Part shown: positions 51,130-60,705 of the stretch, in pieces
How positions within the stretch are numbered: the stretch's first letter is position 1
Layout: every line of letters starts with the position of its first letter
Assembly (NCBI RefSeq): GCF_003185895.1
Contig: NZ_QHLY01000005.1
Coordinates: 310,001 to 374,000 of the forward strand
DNA length: 64,000 nucleotides
Reading direction: 5' to 3'
From: Cryobacterium arcticum
GTDB lineage: Bacteria > Actinomycetota > Actinomycetes > Actinomycetales > Microbacteriaceae
The notes under the pieces: model-generated
Databases searched by the model: none
What the model was told of the DNA's origin: nothing
What the model saw: only the letters and a program-made list of their open reading frames with translations
Translations under genes and position numbers: made by a program

Positions 51130-52185
51130 TCAGGCCCGGTTCTGGGCCGGCACAACGACCTTCTTCATGATCAGCAGCACGGATGCGCTGACCGGGCAGG
51201 CGATCAACGCGCCGAGGAGGCCCAGGAGGGTGCCGCCCACGAGGGCGCCGATCAGCACCAGCGACCCGGGGATGTTGATGGCCTTGCCCACGATGCGCGG
51301 GGTGAGCACGTACGACTCAAGCTGCACGTAGGCCAGCATCACGATCAACACGACAACGGCGGTGGATGGCGATGTGAACAGTGACACAAAGGTGATGATC
51401 ACGGTATTGATCACGCTGCCCACCAGCGGGATCAGCGTGATCGGGAAGGCCAGCACCGCGAGCAGCGCCGCGTACCGGACCCCGCACACGCTGAGCAGGA
51501 TGAAGGTGAAGGCAGCGTTCATCGCCGCGAGCACCACCATGCCGCCGAGGTAGGCGCCCACCGACGAGGCGATGGTTTCGGCGAGCTCGATGAAGCCTTC
51601 CCGCCTGGACGCCGGCACCAGGGAGTACGCCGCGGCCTTGATGCTCTCCAGCCCCGCCACGAAATAGATGGTGAGCACGATCACGAAGACCGTGCCCACG
51701 ATGCCGTTGAGGAACCCCGCGCCGACCCGCAGCGCCCCGCCGCCCACGGCCAACCACACGTTGGGATCGGCGCTGGCGTCGGCGAGCCAGGCCAGTACCG
51801 GGGTGAGATAGCCGCCAGCGGACTGATTGACGCTGATGAACCAGGCCTGGTCTTCGATGCGGTCGAACCCGGTGGGCAGGTACTGCGCCAGGGCCGCCGA
51901 TTGGGTGATCACGATGGGCACGATCAGCCAGATCAGCAGGCTCAGCAGCACGAGGAACGCCCCCAGCACGGTCAGGACCGCGCCGATTCTGGAGAAGCCG
52001 CGCCCCTCCAGCGCCTGCACGGTGGGATAGAGCCCCAGGCAGATGAAGAGGGCGACGAAGATCAGGGTGAGTGCCGTGCTCAGCGAGACGATCGCCGAGC
52101 CGAGCAGCAGCGCGAGCAGCACGCCGAGGGTGGCGACGAAGCCGATGCGGAACGGCCCGCCGGAGAGCAACCGGAACTCGGTCAT
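51130..52185 (-). CDS. AI-2E family transporter
   Basis: This 351-residue protein has about eight membrane helices in the AI-2E-family pattern: paired helices at the N-terminus, a soluble segment (residues about 90-135), and FPITLIPLVGSVINTVIIT plus LESYVLTPRIVGKAINI with the family Pro-rich turn. Members export autoinducer 2 or act as Na+/H+ antiporters; the substrate here is unknown. Its start overlaps the aminopeptidase stop by four bases (ATGA). Confidence 0.88.
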   Translation of the reverse strand: MTEFRLLSGGPFRIGFVATLGVLLALLLGSAIVSLSTALTLIFVALFICLGLYPTVQALEGRGFSRIGAVLTVLGAFLVLLSLLIWLIVPIVITQSAALAQYLPTGFDRIEDQAWFISVNQSAGGYLTPVLAWLADASADPNVWLAVGGGALRVGAGFLNGIVGTVFVIVLTIYFVAGLESIKAAAYSLVPASRREGFIELAETIASSVGAYLGGMVVLAAMNAAFTFILLSVCGVRYAALLAVLAFPITLIPLVGSVINTVIITFVSLFTSPSTAVVVLIVMLAYVQLESYVLTPRIVGKAINIPGSLVLIGALVGGTLLGLLGALIACPVSASVLLIMKKVVVPAQNRA

Positions 52186-53726
52186 GGCGCGGCCGGTGCG
52201 ACCGGCAGGAAGTTCGACGCGAGTTCGATCAGCAGTCGGGTGCCGAAACCGGTGGCGCCCTGGCTGCGCCAGGATTCGTCCTTCTCGGCCTGCATGGTGC
52301 CGGCGATGTCGAGGTGTGCCCAGGGCACCTCGCCCACGAAATCGGCCATGAACAACGCCGCGATGGTGGCGCCGGCGTACTTGCCGCCCATGTTCGACAT
52401 GTCGGCCACCTCGGAATCCAGTTGAGACCGGTAGCGCTTCTCCAGCGGCAGCTGCCAGATGGACTCGTCGGTCTGGGCTCCGGCTGCGCTGGCCTGGTCG
52501 ATCAGCGGCTGGCTGGTGCCGAACACCGCCGCGGTGTGCATGCCGAGGGCGGCCAGGGCAGCACCGGTGAGGGTGGCGATGTCCACGATGGCATCAGGGT
52601 TGTCTTCGACGGCCAGCACGAGACCGTCCGCGAGCACCAGGCGCCCTTCCGCGTCGGTGTTCTTCACCTCCACGGTGGTGCCACCGCGGATGGTGAGCAC
52701 GTCGCCGAGCTTCATCGCCGAGCCGGAGGGCATGTTGTCGGTGCACATCAGGAACGCGGTGACCGCCGTGGCGCAGCCGACATCGCGCAGTGCCATCATG
52801 GCGGCGAACACAGCGGCGGCTCCGGCCATGTCCATCTTCATGGCCAGGTGCATGGGGTCGGAGGGCTTGAGCGAGATTCCGCCGGAGTCGTACATGATGC
52901 CCTTGCCCACCAGGGCCAGGTGCGCCGGCGGGACGCCGTCCGCGGTGGGCTCCGGCGTGTATACCAGCTTGACGATGCGCGGCTCTTCGACGCTGCCGGC
53001 GTTCACCCCGAGCAGGCCGCCGCAGCCGAGATCGATGATCTGCTGCTTGTCGAAGACCGTCACCTCGAGGCTGTGCTCGCCGCCGACAGACACGGCGAGG
53101 TCGGCGATGTCGGTGGCGGTGAGGTGCCCGGGCGGCGTGTTCGCCAGGTCGCGGGCCAGGTTCGCGGCCCTCGCCATGATTTCGCCCGCGTGCGCGCCCG
53201 TGGTCACTCCCTCTGCGTCCTCCGGGGTGGCGAGGATGTCGAGGGAGATCAGGGGCACGTGGGTGCTGGACGGCTTTAGTGCCGTGTAGCGGTAACGCGC
53301 CAGCAGAACGCCTTCGGTGAGGGCCTGGCCCACCTGTGCGGCGTCGATCGAAACGTGGGCGCCCGGGTACAGGCCGATACGGGCGTGCCGGTGGGCGGCG
53401 CGGGCGAAAGTCGCGGCGGCATCCCGAAGTCCAGCCTCGGTGAGGTCGCCGGAGGGTCCGGTGCCCACCAGGAAGAGCTGGGGTCCGGTGAGCTGGGGCA
53501 GCAGGATCGACTGGCCGGCTTTGGCGTCGAATCCGGATCGGGTGAGAGCGTCGCGGTCGATCGCCAGGTCTTCCGGCAGATCTCCGGTCGGTCCGACCAG
53601 GTAGCCGACGGCATCCAGCCCCACGGCCAGATCGGTGACCACGAGCACACCGACGGCTCGGGAGGGATCTAGGGACGGCACCGCGCTAAACGAGGCGGGG
53701 ATCAGTTTGTGCGTACCGAGGGACAT
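52182..53726 (-). CDS. pepA: Leucyl aminopeptidase (M17)
   Basis: This 514-residue cytosolic enzyme removes N-terminal amino acids from peptides with two metal ions. The hallmark NTDAEGRLVLADGL is present, with LVGKGIMYDSGGISLKPSD, MKMDMAGAAAVFAAM, and CTDNMPSGSAMKLGDVLTIRGG also conserved. It starts MSLGTHKLIPASFSAV and has the usual N-terminal alpha/beta domain of about 170 residues. It is upstream of and coupled to the AI-2E gene. PepA proteins can bind DNA in some bacteria; nothing here indicates that. Confidence 0.94.
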   Translation of the reverse strand: MSLGTHKLIPASFSAVPSLDPSRAVGVLVVTDLAVGLDAVGYLVGPTGDLPEDLAIDRDALTRSGFDAKAGQSILLPQLTGPQLFLVGTGPSGDLTEAGLRDAAATFARAAHRHARIGLYPGAHVSIDAAQVGQALTEGVLLARYRYTALKPSSTHVPLISLDILATPEDAEGVTTGAHAGEIMARAANLARDLANTPPGHLTATDIADLAVSVGGEHSLEVTVFDKQQIIDLGCGGLLGVNAGSVEEPRIVKLVYTPEPTADGVPPAHLALVGKGIMYDSGGISLKPSDPMHLAMKMDMAGAAAVFAAMMALRDVGCATAVTAFLMCTDNMPSGSAMKLGDVLTIRGGTTVEVKNTDAEGRLVLADGLVLAVEDNPDAIVDIATLTGAALAALGMHTAAVFGTSQPLIDQASAAGAQTDESIWQLPLEKRYRSQLDSEVADMSNMGGKYAGATIAALFMADFVGEVPWAHLDIAGTMQAEKDESWRSQGATGFGTRLLIELASNFLPVAPAAP

Positions 53727-53760
53727 CGAAGGCTCCTTTGTTGACAGGCGGGACTGCAGA

Positions 53761-55350
53761 TCAGGGGTCGAAGGGCCAGATGGCCGGCACCAGCAGAGTG
53801 GCGACGGTGAGGAAAAGCACCACCAGGGGCAAGCCGAGCTTCCAGTAGTCGCCGAATTTGTAGGCGCCGGGGCCGAGCACCATGGTGTTGGCGGGAGTGG
53901 CGACCGGAGTCAAAAAAGACGCGGCCGCGGCGACGGCGACGCCCATCAGGAACGGTAGCGCCGAGATGCCGGTCTCGGCGGCGATCGCGATCGCGATCGG
54001 CGCCACGATCAGAGCGGTGGCCATGTTGCTGATCAGCTGGCCGAGAACCACCGTGACCAGGGCGATGCCGAACAGAAGCAGGTACGGGCTCGGCGCGCCG
54101 TCGCCGCTGACCCGGTCGACCACGTCGACCAGCCCGGAGGCGAGCAGGTCGGCGGCGCCCGTGACCTGGATGGCGGTAGACAGCGGGATCATGCCGCCCA
54201 CCAGGATCAGGGTGGTCCAGGACATCGACCGGTGCGCCTGCGGGATGGTGAGCACTCGCAGCACGATCATGGCGCAGGCAGCGAGGAGCGCGGCGACCGC
54301 GGGCGGCACCAGCCCGGTCGCGAGCAGCACCACCATGGCACCCAGCACGATCAGCGCGATCCGGCCGCGCGTGCCCATGGGAACGGCCTGCCGGAGAATG
54401 CTGGCCGGTTCATCGACGACGAGCACGCTCGGGTCGCTGTTAGCCAGGTCGAGGGCGTCCCAGGTGCCGCGCAGCACCATCACATCACCCGCGGCCAGCA
54501 CGGTCTCGTTGAGGTCGTCGCCGCTGCGCTGGATGGCCACGATGATCAGGTGGCCGCTGTCGGTGACCATGCCGGGAAAGACCCGTTGACCCACGAACGG
54601 CGACCGGGGCGGAACCAGTACCTCGGTCAGGCCGATCTCGCGGTCGAGCAGCGCATCCGGGGTGCCGATCGCCGAGAGCCGGTATTGCTTGGCGAGGGTG
54701 TCGGCGTGTTCGCTGAGGTCCCGTGGAGCGGACGGCGCGAGCCTGGCCGGCAGCAACTTCCCACCGAACAGCACCGTGATCAGAATGGTGCCGGTGATCA
54801 GCGGCAAGCCCACGAGCGCGAACTCGAAGAAGCCGAACGCCCGCTCGCCGTTCTGCACGGCCAGCTCGGAGACGAGCACGTTCACCGGCGTGCCGGTCAG
54901 CGCCAGCAGCGACCCTGCGTGCGCCCCGAAAGCCAGCGGCATCAGCATGCGCGATGGCGGCTGCCCGATGCGCATGGCCAGCACCACCACCATCGGCAGC
55001 AGGGCAGCGACGGCGCCGTTCACGCTGATCAAGGCCGTGACCACGGCCACCAGCACCATCACCAGAACCAGCAGCCGGCGCTTGCTTGCGCCGGCCCTGG
55101 TGACCAGGCGCTCGCCCACGAAGGTGGTCACTCCGGTGGCGTCCAGCGCTTCACTGACCACGAACAGGGCGGCGATGAAGACGATGACGGGGTCACCGAA
55201 CCCGGCCAGGGTCTCGGTGAAGCTCAGGACCCCGGTACCGAACAGCGCGAGCGCGACGCCAATGGCGACGATCTCCACCGGAAGACGGTTCCAGACGAAG
55301 AGCACCACGGCGGCCGCGAGCACGACCATCGTGATCGCGATGGGATCCAC
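53761..55350 (-). CDS. SLC13/DASS-type permease with TrkA-C domain
   Basis: This 529-residue membrane protein has two transmembrane blocks split by a cytoplasmic RCK/TrkA-C-like domain at about residues 205-310 (LTEVLVPPRSPFVGQRVFPG ... ETVLAAGDVMVLRG). ALTGTPVNVLVSELA and PVATPANTMVLGPGAYKFGDY are the paired substrate-binding TP-N hairpins of the divalent anion/Na+ symporter family. Likely substrates are sulfate or di/tricarboxylates. It starts with GTG at 55350, 9 bases after the MFS gene, so the two transporters are co-transcribed. Confidence 0.88.
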   Translation of the reverse strand: MDPIAITMVVLAAAVVLFVWNRLPVEIVAIGVALALFGTGVLSFTETLAGFGDPVIVFIAALFVVSEALDATGVTTFVGERLVTRAGASKRRLLVLVMVLVAVVTALISVNGAVAALLPMVVVLAMRIGQPPSRMLMPLAFGAHAGSLLALTGTPVNVLVSELAVQNGERAFGFFEFALVGLPLITGTILITVLFGGKLLPARLAPSAPRDLSEHADTLAKQYRLSAIGTPDALLDREIGLTEVLVPPRSPFVGQRVFPGMVTDSGHLIIVAIQRSGDDLNETVLAAGDVMVLRGTWDALDLANSDPSVLVVDEPASILRQAVPMGTRGRIALIVLGAMVVLLATGLVPPAVAALLAACAMIVLRVLTIPQAHRSMSWTTLILVGGMIPLSTAIQVTGAADLLASGLVDVVDRVSGDGAPSPYLLLFGIALVTVVLGQLISNMATALIVAPIAIAIAAETGISALPFLMGVAVAAAASFLTPVATPANTMVLGPGAYKFGDYWKLGLPLVVLFLTVATLLVPAIWPFDP

Positions 55351-55359
55351 GAAGCTCGC

Positions 55360-57069
55360 CTATTGCCCGGGGATGCGGCTGGACGGGAGCGAGGGCGCCG
55401 CCGGCTTGTCGTCGTCGGGATCGTCGCCGGCTTCTCTGCCGCTGGAGAGCACCGCGGGGATGTCGCCGGGACGGTAGTCGGGCATGCGGCCCGCCGGAAT
55501 GATGGCGAGCAGCGCGATGCCGGCCAGGCCGAGCAGGGAGATCTGCAGAGCCCGCAGCCGGGCATCCGCGTTGATCAGCACGGCCTCGTCGACTTGAGCC
55601 TGGCTGGCGTCGGTCTCGCTGAGCACTTGTTCGAGCCGTTCGTTGGTGACGAAGTTGGCGTCGTCGAGCGGCACCTGGGCGATCAGCTCCGGCGGCAAGG
55701 TGGGGCTTTCGGCAGCGGCGGTGCTGATCAGGGTGCTGAGCAGTCCAACCGCGAAGACACTGGCCACGGCGATGCCGATCGAGCCGGAGATGTTGTGCAC
55801 GAGGCCGCGCCAGGCGCCCACATCACCCGCCAACCGCTTCGGCGCGGCCGAGAGCAGCGTGTTGAACACCAGCGCCACGATCGCCCCCTGACCGAGACCC
55901 AGGATGATCAGGCCGAGGATCACCACGATCTGTTCCCACTCGTTGCGGATGGTGAAGCCCAGAATGGTCAGGCCCAGGGCCACAACCACGAAACCGACCC
56001 GACCGATGTTGTGCGGCGGGTACTTGCTGTAGAGGTTGGCGACCAGCGTGCTGGCGACGAAAATCGAGAGGGTGTAGGGAATGATCGAGATGGACGTCTC
56101 GAAGCTGGACCGCCCTTGGACGATCTGGATGTAGAGCGGGATCAGGAAGTTCGCGGCGGTTCCGACGAAGAGCATCGCGGCCATCGCGAAGGTGGTGGCC
56201 TTCTCTGAGCCGCTTTTGAGCACGTCGAGGTCGAAGATCTGGGGTTTGTGCGCGGCCTTCTGCCGGCGCAGCCAGACGAAGAAGGCCTGCCCACCGATGA
56301 TGCCGAGGATGATCAGCAGGGGCGCGGGCGAGATCCCGAGGATGGTGAACGGGGCCGCGTCGGTCGCCAGCACAACGCCCCAGGTGTTCAGGCCGCTGAA
56401 GCCGAAGCTGAGCAGGATGATCGAGCCGGCGGCCAGCAGGGCCCCCACCCAGTCAATGCTGATGTCGCGTTGCGGCGGCACTACCTTGAGCCGGAAGCTG
56501 AGCAGCAGGTTCACCACTGCGAGCACCACGATCAGGGCGAAGGAGAAGCGCCAGCCGATGGTGGAGGCGAAGGTTCCGGCGATGAGCAGCGCGAGCACAC
56601 CGGCGGCGGGAATGGCGGCGGCCAGGTAGCCGATGGCCTTGGCCTGCTGCGCACCGTGGAAGTTCGCGGCGATGAAGACGACCAGGGCGGGGGCGATGAG
56701 GGCGATTACGGCTCCGGAGGCGGCCTGGGCGACGAAGAGCATGATCGGGCTCACGCTGAGCGCCACGGCGGCCATCGCCAGGCCGTGGATGACGACCGCG
56801 ATCTGGAACACCAGTCGCGAGCCGAACTTGGCGCCGATCTTGGCGCCGAGCAGGATGAACGCCGCCATCGCGAAGGTACCGGCGGTGATGGCCGTGCCCA
56901 CGCTCGTGGCGGGGGTGTCGAGGTCGCTGGTGATGCCCTGCATTGACACCGTGAGCGCGTTCACCGCGAACGAGGCCTGAATCTGGGTGAGGACCACCAC
57001 GATCAGGGGCAGCCAGGAGACCTTCGCCGTGTCGGTCACGTACTTTCTCGCGGTGTTGGATGCGGCCAT
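55360..57069 (-). CDS. MFS transporter, 14-helix DHA2-like
   Basis: This 569-residue protein has about 14 helices, typical of the DHA2 drug:H+ antiporter branch, with an extra cytoplasmic C-terminal tail rich in Pro and Asp. VNALTVSMQGITSDL near helix 1 and GAKIGAKFGSRLVFQ between helices 2 and 3 match the family. An outer loop of about 60 residues before the last helix (LPPELIAQVPLDDANFVTNERLEQVL...) is also typical. It is divergent from an AraC regulator, which probably controls it. The substrate is unknown. Confidence 0.87.
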   Translation of the reverse strand: MAASNTARKYVTDTAKVSWLPLIVVVLTQIQASFAVNALTVSMQGITSDLDTPATSVGTAITAGTFAMAAFILLGAKIGAKFGSRLVFQIAVVIHGLAMAAVALSVSPIMLFVAQAASGAVIALIAPALVVFIAANFHGAQQAKAIGYLAAAIPAAGVLALLIAGTFASTIGWRFSFALIVVLAVVNLLLSFRLKVVPPQRDISIDWVGALLAAGSIILLSFGFSGLNTWGVVLATDAAPFTILGISPAPLLIILGIIGGQAFFVWLRRQKAAHKPQIFDLDVLKSGSEKATTFAMAAMLFVGTAANFLIPLYIQIVQGRSSFETSISIIPYTLSIFVASTLVANLYSKYPPHNIGRVGFVVVALGLTILGFTIRNEWEQIVVILGLIILGLGQGAIVALVFNTLLSAAPKRLAGDVGAWRGLVHNISGSIGIAVASVFAVGLLSTLISTAAAESPTLPPELIAQVPLDDANFVTNERLEQVLSETDASQAQVDEAVLINADARLRALQISLLGLAGIALLAIIPAGRMPDYRPGDIPAVLSSGREAGDDPDDDKPAAPSLPSSRIPGQ

Positions 57070-57352
57070 TACGGCTCCCCTCGTTCACCCGGGCCGGGTC
57101 AAAATGACCCTATGGCCGCCGCGCGTACCGCGGGCCGGAATGGCGCACGTCTGCACACGTGCTGGCGCGAAATTACGTGCGGGGCGCATCTCGAGGGGGC
57201 GCCCCACCGCCGACAAGCCCGTGAATACGGGCTGAACGGCGGGGTGAGCATCTGTCAAGTGATTGCCTGCGAGGGTGCCCAGCAGCTATGTTGAGGCGTA
57301 AATCTGCGGCCTGCTCTGAGGCGAGCTACCGCCGCCGGCCAAAGGGGATGCC

Positions 57353-58438
57353 ATGTGGGTACCGATTTCGCTGACCGCAATGCAACATATCGTGTCGCAA
57401 GCCGATCGGCCGGTGCCGCTGCCGGACCGGGCGATAGAAGTCATCGCTCAGCGATTCTTCGTACCGGAGTCGACGGTTTTCCACTTCTCGGCGCAGAAGC
57501 GAGTGGTGGGCAACACCTCCGTCACCCTCACCACGCAGTCCGCGTTCAGGTTCGACGGCAAGACCGAAGTGACCCCGGGCATCCTGCACGTGGGCTACAT
57601 GCTCCACGGAGCCATGAGTATAGGCCTCAACGGCGCCCAAGCCAGGTCGTTCAAATCGATCAGCGCCTACACGGTGCCCAGCTGGGATTCGGCACGACTG
57701 GAGAGCCTGGAGATCACCAGGGGCCTGGACATTCAGGTGCCGCAGGCCCGCCTGGTGGAGCGTGGGGTGCGGGTGCGCACAGAGCACCAACCCGTGGACA
57801 GCACCGGCTCGCTTGGCATGCCGTTGCGACTGTTCGCCTTGGCGATCATCGAAAGTGCGTGGGCGCCGGGCGGAGCGGCCAGCCTGATGGTGGAGCGTAC
57901 GATCGAGGACCTGGTGGTGGGCCTGCTGATGGAGGGCGACGGTTACGCCATGGACAGCGAAGACCTGCGCCTGGGCCTGCGGGTGCGGGCGCTTGCGCAG
58001 ATCGACGAACGACACCATGATCGCGGCCTCACGCCGGCCAGCCTGGCCGCCCAGCTCGGCGTCTCCCTGCGGCACCTGCAGCGGGCATTCGAGGGCAGCG
58101 GGAAGACCGTCGCCCAGCAGATCGCCAGGGCCAGGGCCGAATCGGCCGGGGTGCTGCTGTTGATGCCGAACTCGAACGGTCTGACGATCGCCGACGTGGC
58201 CGCCAGGGCCGGATTCAGCTCGACCTTCGAGCTGCGGGCCGGCTTCAAGGCCCGCTACAACATGCTGCCCTCCGAGTACCGCGCCCATGGCGCTGCCCGC
58301 GCCCGGCCGGCCCAGCCCGGGGCTGGAATCGAGGTAGCGGGCGTGGCTGGCGGGCTGGGATTCGGTGTGGGCGCCGGAGTCGCCGTTGAAGCCGCCGCCA
58401 TGGTGATCGAGTCGATTCCTGCGCCTCGGGGTGGATGA
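57353..58438 (+). CDS. AraC-family transcriptional regulator
   Basis: This 361-residue protein has a C-terminal AraC DNA-binding domain at about residues 218-310: LTPASLAAQLGVSLRHLQRAF (first helix-turn-helix) and LTIADVAARAGFSSTFELRAGFKARYNMLPSEYR (second). The N-terminal 200 residues resemble the AraC-binding-domain-like type (VTPGILHVGYMLHGAMSIGL). The tail after residue 315 is Gly/Ala-rich. The ATG at 57353 follows AAAGGGG. It is 283 bases from the divergent MFS-SLC13 operon. The 283-base gap holds both promoters; no clear operator was seen. Confidence 0.87.
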   Translation: MWVPISLTAMQHIVSQADRPVPLPDRAIEVIAQRFFVPESTVFHFSAQKRVVGNTSVTLTTQSAFRFDGKTEVTPGILHVGYMLHGAMSIGLNGAQARSFKSISAYTVPSWDSARLESLEITRGLDIQVPQARLVERGVRVRTEHQPVDSTGSLGMPLRLFALAIIESAWAPGGAASLMVERTIEDLVVGLLMEGDGYAMDSEDLRLGLRVRALAQIDERHHDRGLTPASLAAQLGVSLRHLQRAFEGSGKTVAQQIARARAESAGVLLLMPNSNGLTIADVAARAGFSSTFELRAGFKARYNMLPSEYRAHGAARARPAQPGAGIEVAGVAGGLGFGVGAGVAVEAAAMVIESIPAPRGG

Positions 58439-58518
58439 TTCCGCGCCAACTCGATCGAGAGGCCGCGGCTCCCCTGCATAGTGGGCAGGAGAATTCTCCG
58501 CAGCTGAAAGGTGCCCGC

Positions 58519-59247
58519 ATGACGATCGTCACTCCTGCCAGACTCGTCGTCGTCGCGGCGGTGCTATTTGCCCTCACCGGCTGCTCGGCCGCGTCTGACC
58601 CGACGGCCACGAACACCGCGGGCTCGGTGCAGCCCGGCGCGCTGGTGGGCACCTGGGTCATCGACCACACCTTCGACGGCCCAGAGCAACCATTCGTCTC
58701 GTTCGTGCAGGACAACACTTGGAGCGCCTCCGACGGATGCAACCGGGTGCAGGGCACCTGGAAGATCGACGACGCAGGCACGCTCACCACCACCTCCGGA
58801 CCGCAGACCATGATGGCGTGCGACGGCGCCCAACTTCCCCTGGCAGTTTCCCAGGGCACCAGTGTCTCGGTCGACGGCGACGCGCTGGTCATCCACAGTT
58901 CGTTCGACTCGACCACGACCGACCTGATCCGCTCCACCGACAGCACCGTCGGCCCGCAGGGACTCCCGATCGGCTATTGGGTCGAGTCGGCTACGCCCCA
59001 GGCTCCGTTCCTCTCCATCCAGGCCGACGGTACCTACTCCGGCAATGACGGCTGCAACGTAATCCTGGGCAACTGGGAGCAGGCCGACGACGAGGCCATC
59101 CTGCTCACCGACGGCGTCTCGACCCTGATGGCCTGCGAGGGTGTAGACACCTGGCTGAACCAGGCCGTGAAAGGCAACGTGCGGTCCGGGGTCATGACCC
59201 TGCAGGCAGAAGACGGCACCGTCCTCGGGCAGCTCAGCGCACGCTGA
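58519..59247 (+). CDS. META-domain lipoprotein
   Basis: This 242-residue secreted lipoprotein has a signal sequence with lipobox LTGC (residues 19-22) and two META/HslJ-like repeats, each with the core DGCNxxxGxW (DGCNRVQGTW at 72-81 and DGCNVILGNW near 175). META domains occur in heat-shock or motility-linked proteins; the function is unclear. Cys residues paired with MMACDG and LMACEG in each repeat could form disulfides outside the cell. The ATG at 58519 follows GAAAGGTG. It starts a run of small envelope-associated genes. Confidence 0.85.
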   Translation: MTIVTPARLVVVAAVLFALTGCSAASDPTATNTAGSVQPGALVGTWVIDHTFDGPEQPFVSFVQDNTWSASDGCNRVQGTWKIDDAGTLTTTSGPQTMMACDGAQLPLAVSQGTSVSVDGDALVIHSSFDSTTTDLIRSTDSTVGPQGLPIGYWVESATPQAPFLSIQADGTYSGNDGCNVILGNWEQADDEAILLTDGVSTLMACEGVDTWLNQAVKGNVRSGVMTLQAEDGTVLGQLSAR

Positions 59248-59270
59248 GCCCGAACTGAAGCAAGGACGCC

Positions 59271-59603
59271 ATGGGCACCTATCCGATCACCATCGTTGTC
59301 GTCCTCGCCGCCGCCATCGGCGCGATCTTCCTGCTCCGCTTCGGCATCAAACAGAACGCAGCCGCGCAGAAAGTGACTCCCCCACCGGGAGCCACGAGTC
59401 TCCTTGCCATCCTGAGCCTGGTCGCCGCGATCATCGTCGCCCCGATCGGCGTCGTGCTCGCCCACATAGCGCTCTCCCGCATCGCCGCGGGCGAGGCCTC
59501 CGGCCGGCGGTTTGCCTGGGCCGCGCTCTGGATCGGCTACGTGCTAATCGTGGTCGAGCTGGCCGCCATCGTGGTGATCTACCAAAACCAGTACTGGATG
59601 TAA
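59271..59603 (+). CDS. DUF4190-type small membrane protein
   Basis: This 110-residue protein has three hydrophobic helices. The pair SLLAILSLVAAIIVAPIGVVLAHIALSRI - AGRRFAWAALWIGYVLIVVELAAIVVI is the DUF4190 pattern, including the G-x-x-L-x-H-I-A-L turn. Function unknown; such domains often sit next to secreted or envelope proteins. It lies 23 bases after the META lipoprotein gene and may be co-transcribed. Confidence 0.78.
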   Translation: MGTYPITIVVVLAAAIGAIFLLRFGIKQNAAAQKVTPPPGATSLLAILSLVAAIIVAPIGVVLAHIALSRIAAGEASGRRFAWAALWIGYVLIVVELAAIVVIYQNQYWM

Positions 59604-59673
59604 ACCTTCCCCCCTGCGCTCAAACGGACGCAGATCGCACCACCCACAGCGTTTCGAGAAAGAGAGAGTAATC

Positions 59674-60051
59674 ATGACCAACTTCTGGGACTTCATCTGG
59701 GCGAGCTTCGTCGTCTTCGCCTTCGTGGTCTACCTGATGATCCTGTTCTCGGTGATCGCGGACCTGTTCCGTGACCAGGCGTTGAACGGCTGGTACAAGG
59801 TCCTGTGGATCATCTTCCTCGTCTGGATCCCGTACCTCACCGCGTTCGTCTACCTGATCGCCCGCGGCCGGGGCATGACGGAGCGCCAGATCGAGGCCGC
59901 CGAGCGCGGCCAGAAAGCCACCACCGAGTACATCCGCCATGCAGCAGGCGTGGGCGGTGCCACCGAGATCGCGCAGGCCAAGGCGCTGCTCGACGCCGGC
60001 ACCATCACCGAGGATGAGTACGCGGCCCTCAAGGCGAAGGCCCTGGCTTAG
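59674..60051 (+). CDS. PLDc_N/SHOCT-domain small membrane protein
   Basis: This 125-residue protein has two membrane helices (residues about 6-28 and 42-62; KVLWIIFLVWIPYLTAFVYLIARG resembles the phospholipase D N-terminal domain) and a C-terminal SHOCT motif, AQAKALLDAGTITEDEYAALKAKAL. SHOCT segments are short helices of unknown role at the ends of membrane proteins. AGAGAGAG before the ATG serves as ribosome-binding site. The gap to the previous gene (70 bases) suggests the same transcript. Confidence 0.85.
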   Translation: MTNFWDFIWASFVVFAFVVYLMILFSVIADLFRDQALNGWYKVLWIIFLVWIPYLTAFVYLIARGRGMTERQIEAAERGQKATTEYIRHAAGVGGATEIAQAKALLDAGTITEDEYAALKAKALA

Positions 60052-60123
60052 GAAGGGCTCAATCCTGCTGAGAATTGCCGGCGGAATCGGTTACGTGCTT
60101 CAATTTCGAAGTACTCTGTGAGC

Positions 60124-60624
60124 ATGAACATTCGCGAGATTCCCCTCACCGCCGCCGACGGCTCCACCACCTCGCTGGCGGCCTACGCGGACAAGGTCGT
60201 GCTCGTGGTCAACGTGGCCTCGCGCTGCGGCCTCACCCCGCAGTACGAAACCCTGGAGCAGTTGCAGCGCACCTACGCCGACCAGGGCTTCACCGTCCTC
60301 GGCTTCCCGTGCAACCAGTTCGGCCTCGGCGAGACCGGCTCCAAGGAGAAGATCGAGGCGTTCTGCTCCACCACCTACGGCGTCACCTTCCCGCTGATGG
60401 AGAAGACGAAGGTGAACGGCGGCTCGCGGCATCCGCTCTACGCCGAGCTCACCCAGACGCCGGATGGCGCGGGCAAGGCCGGCAAGGTGAAGTGGAACTT
60501 CGAGAAGTTCGTGATCTCGCCCGCCGGCGAGGTGCACCGCTTCCGCCCGACCACCCTCCCCGACTCCCCCGAGGTGATCGCCGCAATCGAGTCCGGCCTG
60601 GCCGAGCTGCACCCCGCCGCCTAA
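60124..60624 (+). CDS. Glutathione peroxidase-family thiol peroxidase
   Basis: This 166-residue thioredoxin-fold peroxidase reduces peroxides, in actinobacteria using thioredoxin or mycothiol-linked partners rather than glutathione. The peroxidatic Cys35 is in NVASRCGLTPQY; LGFPCNQFG contains the second family motif and the resolving Cys candidate; WNFEKFVI carries the Trp and Asn of the catalytic tetrad. The ATG at 60124 is preferred; a GTG at 60118 adds two residues. It may protect against peroxide, including that from the amine oxidase, but no direct link is visible. Confidence 0.92.
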   Translation: MNIREIPLTAADGSTTSLAAYADKVVLVVNVASRCGLTPQYETLEQLQRTYADQGFTVLGFPCNQFGLGETGSKEKIEAFCSTTYGVTFPLMEKTKVNGGSRHPLYAELTQTPDGAGKAGKVKWNFEKFVISPAGEVHRFRPTTLPDSPEVIAAIESGLAELHPAA

Positions 60625-60632
60625 TACGTCGC

Positions 60633-60702
60633 CTAACTGTTGCCCGTGCGGACATCTGCGTCCGGTGCGCCGGGCGCAAAAGACCGCTTCGGCAACAGTT
60701 AG
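60633..60702. terminator. Long inverted repeat between convergent genes
   Basis: CTAACTGTTGCC (60633-60644) and GGCAACAGTTAG (60691-60702) are perfect 12-base complements separated by 46 bases, and inner GCGGAC/GTCCGG segments can extend the structure. It lies exactly between the convergent peroxidase gene and the gene at 61410-60706. A bidirectional terminator or a small palindromic repeat element are both plausible. Confidence 0.55.
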
Positions 60703-60705
60703 CCC

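Noticed and set aside
57070-57352. Short open frames between the MFS and AraC genes considered as a small gene.
   Set aside because: They lack a ribosome-binding site and coding bias; the gap is best explained as two divergent promoters.
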